Below, one piece after another: positions 16,384-25,421 of a DNA stretch of 35,939 nt. The stretch spans positions 1 to 35,939 of the forward strand of contig JAQBQH010000030.1 of the NCBI GenBank assembly GCA_028287105.1, in the 5' to 3' direction. Position 1 is the first letter of the stretch. Every line of letters starts with the position of its first letter. Both the position numbers and the translations under genes were made by a program. The stretch comes from Myxococcales bacterium. GTDB lineage: Bacteria > Myxococcota_A > Polyangia > Palsa-1104. The notes beneath the pieces are model-generated. The model searched no databases and had not been told where the DNA came from. It saw only the letters and a list, made by a program, of their open reading frames with translations.

Positions 16384-17133
16384 ATGGCCGCGACGGCAGG
16401 GCAAATCGCCGAGGTTCTCGCGGGTCTGCGGGCGGAGAGCGCACGTTTGCGCACGGCGTCCGAGCAGCCGGCGCCGGCGCGGCTGCCGGCCGGGTCGCCC
16501 GCGCTCGATGCGCTGACCGGCGGCGGGCTGGTGCGCGGACGCATCCTCGAGCTGACCGGCCCGCGCTCTTCGGGGCGCATGTCGGTGATGTTGGCGATGA
16601 CGGCGGCGGTGCAGGCGACCGGCGAGCTGGCGGCGATCGTCGATGTCGCCGATGCGCTCGATCCGCGGTCGGCGGCGCGCGCGGGCGTGATCTTGCCGCG
16701 CCTCTTGTGGGTGCGGCCGCGCAGCGTGGTCGACGGATTGAAGGCGGCCGACTGGGTGCTCGACGCGGGCGGCTTCGGGATCGTGGTGCTCTATCTCGCC
16801 GGCTCGGGCGCGGAGGCGAGCGAGGCGGATGCGCGCACGGCGTGGCGGCGGCGCGCGTCGACGGTGCGCGGCGAGGCGCCGTGGATCAAGCTGGCGCGCC
16901 GGGCCGAGCGCGCGCGATCGGCGGTGGTCGTGGTGAGCGATCGTCCGCTCGTCGGTACCGTCGCGGCGGTGTCGCTGGCGGCCGAGCGCGGGCGCGTGCG
17001 CTGGGTCGGCGGCGACGGCGGCGCGCCGCGGCTGCTCGACGGCGTCAACGGGCGCATCGCGGTGGCGCGCTCGAAGCTGGGGCCGCCGGCGGCGACGGCC
17101 GAGCTGCCGCTCGCCATCTCGACGCGTCGGTGA
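16384..17133 (+). CDS. imuA: ImuA-like RecA-related SOS mutagenesis protein
   Basis: A 249-residue RecA-fold-like protein of the ImuA/SulA-like family. Residues about 40-75 hold LPAGSPALDALTGGG, then GRILELTGPRSSGRMS, which corresponds to the family's degenerate Walker A. A Walker B-like hydrophobic strand GFGIVVLYL lies near 130. ImuA works with ImuB and DnaE2 in damage-induced mutagenesis in bacteria without a PolV. ATG 16384 is supported by the promoter, whose -10 ends six bases upstream. The transcript is thus predicted to be leaderless. An upstream in-frame start exists only on the far side of the promoter. The imuB start follows after 4 bp, so the two are coupled. Confidence 0.85.
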   Translation: MAATAGQIAEVLAGLRAESARLRTASEQPAPARLPAGSPALDALTGGGLVRGRILELTGPRSSGRMSVMLAMTAAVQATGELAAIVDVADALDPRSAARAGVILPRLLWVRPRSVVDGLKAADWVLDAGGFGIVVLYLAGSGAEASEADARTAWRRRASTVRGEAPWIKLARRAERARSAVVVVSDRPLVGTVAAVSLAAERGRVRWVGGDGGAPRLLDGVNGRIAVARSKLGPPAATAELPLAISTRR

Positions 17134-17137
17134 CCGG

Positions 17138-18610
17138 ATGGCGAGGATCGCGTGCGTGCTGGTTCCGCACCTCGACGTGCAGTCGCTCGAGCGCGGCGAT
17201 CCCGAGCTGGCGGGCGCGCCGCTCGTGGTGTGCGAGGGGCGTGACGTGATCGATCTGTCGCCGGCGGCGCGCAAGCTGGGGCTGCGCCCGGGCATGACCA
17301 TCTTCCAGGCGCGCTCGGCCGCGCCCGAGGCGGTCTATCGCGCGCGCTCGCCGGAGCTGATCCGCTCGGCGGAAGGGGCGCTGGTCGATCTCGGGCAGTC
17401 GTTCTCGCCGCGCGTCGAGCAGTCGGCGGGCGCGATCTGCGTCGACGTCTCGGACCTCGGGCGGCTGTTCGACGACGAAGCGCAGATCGCCAACGCGCTC
17501 TTCGTCGGTGCGCGCAAGCTCGGGCTGGCCGTGCGCGTCGGCATCGCCGCCGACAAGACCACCGCGCGCGTGGCGGCGCGGGCGGGCGAGGTGGTGGTCG
17601 TGCCGCCCGGGCGCGAGCCGCCATTTTTGGCGCCGCTGCCGGTGGAGCTGCTCGAGCCGTCGCCCGAGACGCTGGAGACCTTCCGTCGCTGGGGCGTGCA
17701 CACCATCGGCGAGCTGGAGGCGCTGCCGGCCGGCGGGGTGGCGGTGCGGCTCGGTGCCGAGGGGGCGCTGTTGGCGCGGGTGGCGCGCGGTCAGGCCGAT
17801 TCGCCGCTGACGCCGTGCGCCGAGCCGCTCGTGTTCGAGGAGGCCATCGACTTCGATTGGCCGGTCGAGAACGTCGAGCCGCTCCTGTTCGTGTTGCGGC
17901 GCATGCTCGACAACCTGGTGGCGCGGCTGGCCTGCCGCGCGCTGGCGTCGGGCGATCTCGGGATCACGATGAAGCTGTCGCCGCGCGGGCGCGACGTTCG
18001 CACGGTGCCGGTGGCGGCGCCGACGCGCGATGTCGCGACGCTGTTGTCGCTGGTTCGCCTGGCGCTCGAGACCTCGCCGCCGGCGAACGCGGTCGAGGGG
18101 CTGGTGGTGCGCACGGCGCCGGCGCGCACGCGGTCGGCGCAGCTGAGCTTCTTCGAGCCGGCGGGGCCGTCGCCCGACAAGCTGGCGTCGACGATCGCGC
18201 GCCTGGCGGCGCTCGTCGGCGAGACGCGCGTGGGCGCGCCGGTGATGCTCGATCGCCATCTGCCCGACGCGTTCACGATGCAGCCGTTCAATGCGCCGAG
18301 AGTGAAGCTGACAGCTGACAGCTCACAGCTGACCGTAGCGGGCGACGCCAGAGCCTTGGCGCTGCATTCGTTGCGCCCGCCAGTGCAGGCGGACGCGCGG
18401 TTGGATCGCGGCGAGCTCAGGTATCTGGCGGGGCAGGGCATCGGCGGACAGGTGCTGGCGGCGGCGGGGCCCTTTCGCGTGCGCGACGGCTGGTGGCAAT
18501 TGCCGGTGACGCGCGACTACTACGACGTCCACCTCTCCGACGGCGCCATCTATCGCGTCTTCCACGATCTGCACGGCGATAGCTGGCACATCGACGGCTG
18601 CTACGAATGA
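17138..18610 (+). CDS. imuB: ImuB, catalytically degenerate Y-family polymerase-like protein
   Basis: A 490-residue Y-family polymerase homologue. Palm, fingers and thumb can be followed from the N-terminus to about 240, and the little-finger domain to about 330. The catalytic positions are altered. The first motif reads VLVPHLDVQSLE and the usual SxDE motif reads CVDVSDLG, lacking the Glu, as is known for ImuB. Residues 335-339, QLSFF, fit a beta-clamp binding motif. ImuB is thought to bring DnaE2 to the clamp. The C-terminal part includes an oddly Thr/Ser-rich KLTADSSQLT (about 390-399) encoded by a tandem heptamer repeat. It sits between imuA and dnaE2 in the usual order. Confidence 0.9.
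   Translation: MARIACVLVPHLDVQSLERGDPELAGAPLVVCEGRDVIDLSPAARKLGLRPGMTIFQARSAAPEAVYRARSPELIRSAEGALVDLGQSFSPRVEQSAGAICVDVSDLGRLFDDEAQIANALFVGARKLGLAVRVGIAADKTTARVAARAGEVVVVPPGREPPFLAPLPVELLEPSPETLETFRRWGVHTIGELEALPAGGVAVRLGAEGALLARVARGQADSPLTPCAEPLVFEEAIDFDWPVENVEPLLFVLRRMLDNLVARLACRALASGDLGITMKLSPRGRDVRTVPVAAPTRDVATLLSLVRLALETSPPANAVEGLVVRTAPARTRSAQLSFFEPAGPSPDKLASTIARLAALVGETRVGAPVMLDRHLPDAFTMQPFNAPRVKLTADSSQLTVAGDARALALHSLRPPVQADARLDRGELRYLAGQGIGGQVLAAAGPFRVRDGWWQLPVTRDYYDVHLSDGAIYRVFHDLHGDSWHIDGCYE
18306..18333 (+). repeat. Tandem heptamer repeat inside imuB (RGCTRAY family)
   Basis: Four head-to-tail 7-bp units, AGCTGAC, AGCTGAC, AGCTCAC and AGCTGAC, lie in the imuB reading frame. Twenty-eight bases are not a multiple of three, but the frame runs through. 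Related units recur at 18629-18663. Confidence 0.8.
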
Positions 18611-18628
18611 AGGTTCGAGTGACAAAAA

Positions 18629-18663
18629 AGCTAACGGCTAATGGCTGATTTCTAATGGCTGGT
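18629..18663 (+). repeat. Degenerate heptamer repeat at the dnaE2 start
   Basis: Five 7-bp units, AGCTAAC, GGCTAAT, GGCTGAT, TTCTAAT and GGCTGGT, run from the imuB-dnaE2 gap into dnaE2. The dnaE2 ATG (18655-18657) lies across the fourth and fifth units. They share the consensus RGCTRAY with the repeat in imuB and differ mostly by transitions. No Shine-Dalgarno sequence is visible here. Confidence 0.7.
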
Positions 18664-21600
18664 TATTGCGATTACGTCGAGCTACGGGCCGCGAGCGCGT
18701 TTTCGTTCTTGCGCGCCTCGTCGCTGCCCGAGGATCTCGCCGACCGCGCCGCCGAGCTGGGTTACAACGCCATGGCGCTCGTCGATCGCGACGGCGTCTA
18801 CGGCGCGCCGCGCTTTCATGGCCGCGCGCGGAAGCACGGGCTGCACGCGATGGTCGGCTCCGACCTGACGCTCGAGGACGGCGGGCGCCTCATGGTGCTG
18901 GTGCAGAATCAGGGCGGCTACAAGAACCTCTGTCGCGTCGTCACCAACGCAAAAGCGGGGCGACCCAAGGGCGAGACCTCGGTGACCCTTGACGATCTCG
19001 AGCGCCATGCCTCGGGCCTCATCGCCGTCAGCGACGGAAAATCAGCGCTCGATCGCCTGTCGGGCATCTTCCCCGGCGCCCTCTATCTCGAGATCGGCCG
19101 CCATCACGACGCCGAGGAGGAGCGCCGTAACCGCGCCACCGTGGCGCTGGCGCGCCAAAGGCAGCTGCCGCTCGTCGCCACCAACGACGTGCGCTACGCC
19201 AAGGCGTCGGGCGTCGATCTGTGCGACGTGCTGGCCTGCATTCGCGAGAAGACCAACCTCGACGACGCCGGCACGCTGCTTTCGGCCAACGCCGAGCGCC
19301 ACCTCAAGTCGGCGGCCGAGATGCGCATGCTGTTCCGCGATCTGCCCGACGCCGTCGACAACACGCTCGAGATCGCCGCGCGCTGCGGCTTCACGCTCGA
19401 AGACCTCGGCTATCAGTTCCCGATCTATCCGGTCCCCGACGGCGGCTCGGAGATGTCGTACCTCACGCACCTCGTCCACGAGGGCGCGCGGCGACGCTAT
19501 CGGCCGATCACGCCGCGCGTGGCGGCGCAGATCGAGCGGGAGCTTGGGCTCATCGCCAAGCTCGACCTGGCCGGCTACTTCCTGATCGTCTGGGACATCG
19601 TCGACTACTGCAACCGGCGCGGCCTGCTCGTGCAGGGGCGCGGCTCGGCGGCGAACTCGTCGGTCTGCTACGCGCTCGGCATCACCGCGGTCGATCCCAT
19701 CGGCATGGAGCTCCTGTTCGAGCGCTTCTTGTCGGAGGAGCGCGGCGAGTGGCCCGACATCGATCTCGATCTACCGTCGGGAGATCGGCGCGAGGAGGTG
19801 ATCCAATACGTCTACAAGAAATACGGCGCGCGCGGCTGCGCCATGACGGCCAACTGCATCACCTATCGGCCGCGCTCGGCGGTGCGCGAGATCGGAAAGG
19901 TGCTGGGGCTGACGGGCACCGAGATCGATCGGCTGTCCAAGCGCATCGGGCCCTACGAGTTCCAAGCCCGCGACGACACGCTGGCCGAGCAGCTGACCGG
20001 CAGCGGCCTGTCGCTCGACGACGGCCGGGTCAAGCAGCTCCTCAGACTGGCGGGCCAGATGATGGGTCTGCCGCGCCACCTCGGGCAGCACTCGGGCGGG
20101 ATGGTCATGTGCGCCGGACGGCTCGACGAGGTGGTGCCGCTCGAGCCGGCGTCGATGCCGGGGCGCGTGGTGGTGCAGTGGGACAAGGACGACTGCGCCG
20201 ACATGGGCATCATCAAGATCGATCTCCTGGGCCTCGGCATGATGGCGGTGCTGGCCGACGCGGTGCCGCTGGTGCGCGCGCACGAGGGTATCGAGATCGA
20301 TCTGGCGCATCTGCCGCCCGACGATCCGAAGACCTACGCCATGATCCAGAAGGCCGACACCGTCGGGGTGTTCCAGATCGAGTCGCGCGCGCAGATGGCG
20401 ACGCTGCCGCGCATGCGGCCGGAGCGCTTCTACGATCTGGTGGTCGAGGTGGCGATCATCCGCCCCGGGCCCATCGTCGGACAGATGGTGCATCCCTATT
20501 TGAAGCGGCGGGCGGGGCGTGAAGCGGTGACCTACGCGCACCCGTCGCTGCGGCCGATCTTGCAGCGCACGCTCGGCGTGCCGCTGTTTCAAGAGCAGCT
20601 CATGCGCGTGGCCATGGTGGCGGCGGGCTTCTCGGGCGGGCAGGCCGAGGAGCTCAGGCGCGCGATGGGATCGAAGCGCTCGCAGGAGCGCATGCGCGCG
20701 CTCGAGGCCGAGCTGCGCTCGGGGATGGCCAAGAACGGCATCGTCGGCAAAGCGCAGGACGACATCGTGTTGGGCATCAAGTCGTTCGCGCTGTACGGAT
20801 TTCCCGAGAGCCACTCGGCCAGCTTCGCGCTGCTGGTGTACGCGAGCTGCTACTTGAAGGCGCACCATCCGGCGGCGTTCTATACGGCGCTCCTCAACAA
20901 CTGGCCGATGGGCTTCTATCATCCGGCGACGCTGATCACCGACGCGCGGCGGCGCGGCGTCAAGCTGCGGCCCATCGACGTCACGCGATCGGGGTGGCTG
21001 TGCACGATCGAAGAGGGCGCCATTCGCATCGGGCTGCGCTACGCGGCGGGCCTCAGGCAGGCGTGTGGCGAGCAGTTGGTGCGCGCGCGCGACGAGCGGG
21101 CGTTCGCGTCGGTGGCGGACGTGGCCCGGCGGAGTGGGGCGAGCCCGGCCGAGATGACCACGCTGGCGTCGATCGGCGCGCTCAACGCCGTCGGTGACGC
21201 GAAGGACGACGCGGCCAAGGACGACGCGGCCAAGGAGGGCGGCCTCACGCGGCGGCGCGCGCTGTGGCAGACCGCGGCGCTCGGTCGCAGCGGCAACGAG
21301 CTCTTCGGCGGCGTCTCGGATCGGCGCGAAGGCATGCCGCTCGACGACATGACGCTGAAGGAGCGTCTGACCGCCGACTTCCAGGGCACCGGCATGACCA
21401 CCGGGCCGCATCCGATCTCGCTCGTGCGCCCGCTCTTGACCGCGCGAGGCATCGTGCGCGCCGCCGATCTGGCCACCCTCCCCGACGGCACGCGCGTCGA
21501 GACTGCCGGCACCGTCGTCGTGCGCCAGCGCCCCGGCACCGCCAAGGGCTTCTTCTTCATCACGCTCGAGGACGAGACCGGCTTCTCCAACGCCATCATC

Positions 21601-21765
21601 ACGCCACAGCGCTTCGCCACCGATCGCACCGTGCTGACGACCGCGGCGGCGCTCGTCATCGGCGGCACGCTGCAGAATCAAGACGGCGTGGTCAGCGTCA
21701 AGGCCGACCACTTCGCCGCGCTGCGCGAGATCGGCGCCGCCGCGCCGTCACACGACTTCCACTGA
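18655..21765 (+). CDS. dnaE2: DnaE2, error-prone C-family DNA polymerase
   Basis: A 1036-residue C-family alpha subunit of the usual DnaE2 length. The PHP domain begins with YVELRAASAFSFLRASSLPEDL and VDRDGVYGAPRFH, both typical of DnaE2. The palm has GRGSAANSSVCYALGI and PDIDLDLPSGDR with the catalytic Asp pair. YGFPESHSASFALLVYASCYLK marks the fingers/HhH region. The C-terminal OB domain includes GTVVVRQRPGTAKGFFFITLEDE. It carries out translesion synthesis and damage-induced mutagenesis with ImuA and ImuB. An Ala/Asp/Lys-rich insert near residue 850 comes from a 15-bp tandem duplication. The gene stops 4 bp before the convergent DUF2252 gene. Confidence 0.95.
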   Translation: MAGYCDYVELRAASAFSFLRASSLPEDLADRAAELGYNAMALVDRDGVYGAPRFHGRARKHGLHAMVGSDLTLEDGGRLMVLVQNQGGYKNLCRVVTNAKAGRPKGETSVTLDDLERHASGLIAVSDGKSALDRLSGIFPGALYLEIGRHHDAEEERRNRATVALARQRQLPLVATNDVRYAKASGVDLCDVLACIREKTNLDDAGTLLSANAERHLKSAAEMRMLFRDLPDAVDNTLEIAARCGFTLEDLGYQFPIYPVPDGGSEMSYLTHLVHEGARRRYRPITPRVAAQIERELGLIAKLDLAGYFLIVWDIVDYCNRRGLLVQGRGSAANSSVCYALGITAVDPIGMELLFERFLSEERGEWPDIDLDLPSGDRREEVIQYVYKKYGARGCAMTANCITYRPRSAVREIGKVLGLTGTEIDRLSKRIGPYEFQARDDTLAEQLTGSGLSLDDGRVKQLLRLAGQMMGLPRHLGQHSGGMVMCAGRLDEVVPLEPASMPGRVVVQWDKDDCADMGIIKIDLLGLGMMAVLADAVPLVRAHEGIEIDLAHLPPDDPKTYAMIQKADTVGVFQIESRAQMATLPRMRPERFYDLVVEVAIIRPGPIVGQMVHPYLKRRAGREAVTYAHPSLRPILQRTLGVPLFQEQLMRVAMVAAGFSGGQAEELRRAMGSKRSQERMRALEAELRSGMAKNGIVGKAQDDIVLGIKSFALYGFPESHSASFALLVYASCYLKAHHPAAFYTALLNNWPMGFYHPATLITDARRRGVKLRPIDVTRSGWLCTIEEGAIRIGLRYAAGLRQACGEQLVRARDERAFASVADVARRSGASPAEMTTLASIGALNAVGDAKDDAAKDDAAKEGGLTRRRALWQTAALGRSGNELFGGVSDRREGMPLDDMTLKERLTADFQGTGMTTGPHPISLVRPLLTARGIVRAADLATLPDGTRVETAGTVVVRQRPGTAKGFFFITLEDETGFSNAIITPQRFATDRTVLTTAAALVIGGTLQNQDGVVSVKADHFAALREIGAAAPSHDFH
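21202..21231 (+). repeat. 15-bp tandem duplication in dnaE2
   Basis: AAGGACGACGCGGCC occurs twice in direct tandem (21202-21216 and 21217-21231) and keeps the frame, encoding KDDAAKDDAA. It lies in a linker between the HhH and OB regions, where extra residues are probably tolerated. Confidence 0.85.
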
Positions 21766-21769
21766 GGCG

Positions 21770-22996
21770 CTACTGCTGCGGCGTCGTCGTAGACAGTGCG
21801 AGCGCGCGTTCGACCTCCGCGCGACCGGCGACGAGCGCGGCATGATCTTCGGCGACGACTTCCGCGTAGCGGAGCGCGAAGGCGGCGATGCGACGTCCGA
21901 CCGCGCGGTCGCGCCCGGCGAGCCGCGTCGGCAGCGTCGCGGAGCCGCGACGATGTAGCCGCCCGAGGACGACGCCGCACGCGCCGCACAGCTCGTCCAG
22001 ATCGCGGCCGCGCAGTCGCGCCACCTCGAGCTTGGCTTCCGTCGGCTGCAGCTCGCGCACCGTGAACGGCATGCCGCCCACCGTCGCCCGGCCGAGATAG
22101 GCGGGAGGCTCGCCCTGCAGCGTGCGCACGTTGGCGATGACGCGATCGGCCTGCGCGGATGCGTCGCCGAGCGGCTCGAGCGCCGACGGGCGCGCCTCTT
22201 TGAGCTCCAGCACCAGCTCCTTGCCGGCGGCGCAGCCTTTGCCCGGCATCAAGAGCGCGTAGCGAAAGCGGCCCAGGCTGCCGGTGCCGGCGACGCGCGT
22301 GGCGACGTCGATCACCGACGGCCACGCCGCGCAGTCGGCGGGACGCTCGCGCGTCGCCGCGGCGAAGGCGACGATGGCGGCGCTGAGCTCGGCGCGCAGC
22401 CCCGGCTCGTCGACGGGCTGGTACTTCACGTTGTCGACGAACCGTCGCGCACCGGCCGCGCCCTCGACGCGGCGCGCGAGCCAGGCCGCGCGCGAGCCAT
22501 CCTCGGCTTCGCCAATCAGCTGTTTGACGGCCGGCGGCATGCCCTTGCCCTCGACGGGGCCGCACTCGCGGTCGCGCGCCGCGCCGAGATACGCGGCTAC
22601 GAACGCCGCGATGCGCTCGAGCGCACGCGCATCGCCGCGCTTCTCGTCGGCGAGCAGGAACGACGTGGCCACGCGCGCCAGGTCGAGCGCCGGCGGGCCG
22701 TTCGCGCTCTCGTCGAAGTCGTTGACGTCGAAGACGAAGCGTCCGTCGGCCGCGCGATAGGCGCCGAAGTTCTCGAGGTGCAGATCTCCGACGATCGGCG
22801 AGTCGGCACCGGGCGCGAACGGGTCGTCCCCCATCGCGCGCCAGTCGGCCGCGAAGAGGTGGAACGTTCCGCGCAAAAAGCCGAACGGCGACGCGCACAG
22901 CCGATCGAGCTTGCCGCGCAGCCACGCCGGATCGCGCCCGCCACCGACGAAGGCGCGATTGAAGTCGACGATCGCTCCGAGCGGATCCCGCGCCAC
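21770..22996 (-). CDS. DUF2252 family protein
   Basis: A 408-residue protein with the DUF2252 hallmark blocks. FLRGTFHLFAADW is near 38-50, VGDLHLENFGAYRAADG near 68-85, FVFDVNDFDESANGPPALDLARVATSFLLA near 86-116, and a late ALRYAEVVAEDHAAL. The HxEN and DxND blocks resemble the catalytic and metal loops of aminoglycoside-phosphotransferase-like kinases, so a kinase-like fold is a fair inference, but no function is established. There is no signal peptide. The GTG start lies 13 bp after the stop of the VWA lipoprotein gene on the same strand, so they may be co-transcribed. Confidence 0.85.
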   Translation of the reverse strand: MARDPLGAIVDFNRAFVGGGRDPAWLRGKLDRLCASPFGFLRGTFHLFAADWRAMGDDPFAPGADSPIVGDLHLENFGAYRAADGRFVFDVNDFDESANGPPALDLARVATSFLLADEKRGDARALERIAAFVAAYLGAARDRECGPVEGKGMPPAVKQLIGEAEDGSRAAWLARRVEGAAGARRFVDNVKYQPVDEPGLRAELSAAIVAFAAATRERPADCAAWPSVIDVATRVAGTGSLGRFRYALLMPGKGCAAGKELVLELKEARPSALEPLGDASAQADRVIANVRTLQGEPPAYLGRATVGGMPFTVRELQPTEAKLEVARLRGRDLDELCGACGVVLGRLHRRGSATLPTRLAGRDRAVGRRIAAFALRYAEVVAEDHAALVAGRAEVERALALSTTTPQQ

Positions 22997-23009
22997 TAAT
23001 CGCGCGCCA

Positions 23010-23984
23010 TTAGTAGATCGGCGGATTGCAGAACGACTGGACCACGACCTCGTTGATCGTCGCCGTCAACGACAGCGCGCCCGACTTGACCAGATCGAGG
23101 TCGAAGTTCTTGCCGGCGGTCTGGGTCGGGATCGGCATCTGGCCCTTGTAGGGCGTCGACCAGCCGTCGGAGATGCTGGACCACGGCAGCCGCCGGCCGG
23201 TGCCGCAGCGGCTCGCGTCGAGGAGTCCCGGCTCTTTGAGCCGCGTGAAGCCGAACACGCGCGCGCGCATGCCGCGCAGCGCCGCGGTCGTGTCGCCCAC
23301 CGTCCAGAGCGCCGGATAGTTTCCCTCGCGCGGGAAATCCATCTTGTTGGTCATGCCGTCGCCGTCGCGGTCGCCGTAATTGTCGGGCCGCTCGAGGAAG
23401 GTGTCGTCGGTGACGAGGATGACGACGCGGGTGGCGTTGTCGCGCCACGGAAACTCGGCGGCGGCGGCGTGCAGGGAATCGAGCGCGTTCTCCTCGCAGA
23501 TCGGATTCTGCGAGGTCGGACCGGTCGTCGGATCGTCGCCCGGGTTGCGATCGTTCAGCGTGTAGACCGCCTTGTAGTTTTGGAACGCCGCCTTCAGCGT
23601 CGCGCCGGCGGTGTGCACCTTGCCCCCCGAGAGCGGCCCGGTGGCGTCGAGCCGGTAGTTGTCGGCGAAGGCGATGAGCCCGAAGTGCGCGTCGGCCGCC
23701 AGCATGTTGGCGCGCGTGACGACCTGATCGATCTCGGCGTTGAGCTTGTCCAAGACGAAGGTCATGGAGCTCGACACGTCGAGGACGAACACGACGTCGA
23801 CGACGTCGGTGCACGGCCCCATGTCGCCGCCGCCCGAGCCGCCGCCGCCGAGCGCCAGGTCACCACCGCCGGTTCCGCCCGACCCGCCCCCGCCGCCGTC
23901 GCGCCCTCCGACTCCACATCCAGCGACGGCACTGCCGGCGGCGAGCGCGCACCCGACGAGGCAGACGAGGCCGAGCGACTTCAT
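23010..23984 (-). CDS. VWA-domain lipoprotein
   Basis: A 324-residue surface lipoprotein. The signal peptide ends in SAVAGC (Cys23 lipidated), followed by a Gly-rich linker (about 24-55). A von Willebrand factor A domain then starts with VVFVLDVSSSM, whose DVSSS is an intact MIDAS motif, with a downstream LVTDD strand. A segment NYGDRDGDGMTNKMD resembles a calcium-binding loop inserted in the domain. Such proteins bind partners through metal-dependent adhesion, but no partner is suggested here. TAAGCT ends seven bases before the ATG and reuses the upstream gene's TAA. Confidence 0.85.
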   Translation of the reverse strand: MKSLGLVCLVGCALAAGSAVAGCGVGGRDGGGGGSGGTGGGDLALGGGGSGGGDMGPCTDVVDVVFVLDVSSSMTFVLDKLNAEIDQVVTRANMLAADAHFGLIAFADNYRLDATGPLSGGKVHTAGATLKAAFQNYKAVYTLNDRNPGDDPTTGPTSQNPICEENALDSLHAAAAEFPWRDNATRVVILVTDDTFLERPDNYGDRDGDGMTNKMDFPREGNYPALWTVGDTTAALRGMRARVFGFTRLKEPGLLDASRCGTGRRLPWSSISDGWSTPYKGQMPIPTQTAGKNFDLDLVKSGALSLTATINEVVVQSFCNPPIY

Positions 23985-23997
23985 GCCGCGCAGCTTA
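23985..23997 (-). promoter_or_regulatory. Possible leaderless -10 box of the VWA gene
   Basis: TAAGCT (23997-23992, minus strand) ends seven bases before the ATG. Its first three bases are the yjbQ stop codon, so it could occur by chance. Listed because spacing matches the other boxes. Confidence 0.35.
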
Positions 23998-24432
23998 ACC
24001 GCCCATCGCCTTCATGACCAGCCGCTTGGGCCGCCGCCCATCGAACTCGAAGTAGAAGATCTGCTGCCACGGGCCGAGGTCGAGCTTGCCGTCGGTGATG
24101 GGCACGATCACCTGATGCCCGATGAGCATGTTCTTGAGGTGCGCGTCGCCGTTGTCTTCGCCCGAGCGATGGTGGCGATAGTCGGGCCCCGCCTTTTCGT
24201 CGTCGGCCGCCGGCCCCGGCGCCAGCCGCTGCACCCACTCTTCGATGTCGGCGTGCAGCCCCGGCTCATCGTCGTTGATGAAGACCCCGGCGGTGATGTG
24301 CATGGCGCTCACCAGGAGCATGCCCTCCTTTATGCCGCTCTCGCGGCTAACGGTCGCCGCCTCCTCGGTGATGCGGAGAAGCTCGCGCCGCTTCTTGGTG
24401 TTGAACGTGAAGTACTTGGTGTGCGCCTTCAT
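23995..24432 (-). CDS. yjbQ: YjbQ/UPF0047 family protein
   Basis: A 145-residue protein of full YjbQ length. It has [25 protein letters not shown] (about 43-67), [36 protein letters not shown], and [23 protein letters not shown] at the C-terminus. The conserved His residues and GEDN are present. Members are small cytoplasmic proteins. Some show secondary thiamine-phosphate synthase activity, but the true role is unclear. TAAGAT ends six bases before the ATG. Confidence 0.9.
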   Translation of the reverse strand: MKAHTKYFTFNTKKRRELLRITEEAATVSRESGIKEGMLLVSAMHITAGVFINDDEPGLHADIEEWVQRLAPGPAADDEKAGPDYRHHRSGEDNGDAHLKNMLIGHQVIVPITDGKLDLGPWQQIFYFEFDGRRPKRLVMKAMGG

Positions 24433-24444
24433 GGCGCCATCTTA
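24433..24444 (-). promoter_or_regulatory. Leaderless-type -10 box of yjbQ
   Basis: TAAGAT (24444-24439, minus strand), then GGCGCC, then ATG. It fits TANNNT with six-base spacing. No Shine-Dalgarno sequence and no clear -35 box are seen. Confidence 0.45.
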
Positions 24445-24455
24445 ATCGAACGGCG

Positions 24456-25421
24456 CTACTGCGTCGTGATCGGCCCGTGCTTGACGACCTCGAAATCGGA
24501 TCCCTTGATCTTGCTCATCTTGGCGAGGTCGTCATCGAGCCAGCGCGCGTCGGGCGCGCCCGAGACGTACCAGTTCGATCCGTTGTCGGCGACGATCATC
24601 CCGTACTTCTTCATCGCCGCCAGGATCACCTGCGTCGACGCCGGATAGCCGGAGATGTCGACGCTCGCCTTGAGCCGCACGCGCAGCCCCATCGGCGGCA
24701 GATTGGGATCGGTCTTGCTCGAGGCGAAGTGCGTCGCCGGCGCGACATAGCCCTTCTGCGAATTGACGATGGTGAACCGGAGCGCGTGCTTGATCTCCCC
24801 GCTCATCACCTCGTCGTAGCGCACGAGCCCGGGGAAGATCGGCAGGCCGGCCGCGTCGGCCGAGGTCCATCCCGGCGTGCGGCCCGCGTCGCTCGACAGA
24901 TCCCACTTCGCGCCATTCGACGCCTGCCACCCGGCTGCCGTCTTCGACGCGTTGAAGAGCTCGTAGAGGCGGCAGTTGCCGCCATCGACGACGATGACGT
25001 GATGGTCGCCGCCGTTCTCGACCGGCGCGTCGTCGGGGATCGGATAGGGTCCGGGATCGCTCTCGTCGGCGTAGTCGACGAAGCTCACCGCCACCGGCTT
25101 CTGGTCCTTGGGCACGATCACGTACGGGATGCCGTCGCCGATGGCGTCGAAGTCGTTGTGCAGCCCGGTCGCGGCGCCGATGCTGGCGATGTACTGCGCC
25201 GACATCGGGTCGACGTCGGCGCCCGAGATGTCGCTGTTCCACGCGTTCGTCGACGGAAATACCGTCGGACAGTTGCTGCTCGACCCTGGCGCGCCACCCC
25301 CGCCGCCGCTGCCGCCCGACCCGCCGCCGCCGGTACCGCCCGACCCGCCGCCGCCCCCGCTACTGCCATTGCCGCAGCCGGCCGTCAGCACTCCCAACGC
25401 GAGAGCGAAGAGTCCACGCAT
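24456..25421 (-). CDS. Conserved secreted lipoprotein of unknown function
   Basis: A 321-residue lipoprotein. The signal peptide ends in LTAGC (Cys16), followed by a long Gly/Ser linker to about residue 48. The rest is one conserved domain of a kind I have seen in many bacterial genomes without a name. Its signatures are FPSTNAWNSDISGADVDP, GIPYVIVP, CRLYELFNA, GWTSADAAGLPIFPGLVRYDEV, HALRFTI, PPMGLRVRLKAS and YGMIVADNGSNWYVSG. No catalytic triad is obvious. It is probably exported to the outer membrane. The ATG has TAGAAT seven bases upstream, overlapping the divergent aminotransferase promoter. Confidence 0.8.
   Translation of the reverse strand: MRGLFALALGVLTAGCGNGSSGGGGGSGGTGGGGSGGSGGGGGAPGSSSNCPTVFPSTNAWNSDISGADVDPMSAQYIASIGAATGLHNDFDAIGDGIPYVIVPKDQKPVAVSFVDYADESDPGPYPIPDDAPVENGGDHHVIVVDGGNCRLYELFNASKTAAGWQASNGAKWDLSSDAGRTPGWTSADAAGLPIFPGLVRYDEVMSGEIKHALRFTIVNSQKGYVAPATHFASSKTDPNLPPMGLRVRLKASVDISGYPASTQVILAAMKKYGMIVADNGSNWYVSGAPDARWLDDDLAKMSKIKGSDFEVVKHGPITTQ

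Noticed and set aside
19771-21711. Open frame of 646 codons antisense to dnaE2
   Set aside because: His/Arg-rich shadow of a clear polymerase gene with no recognisable motif.
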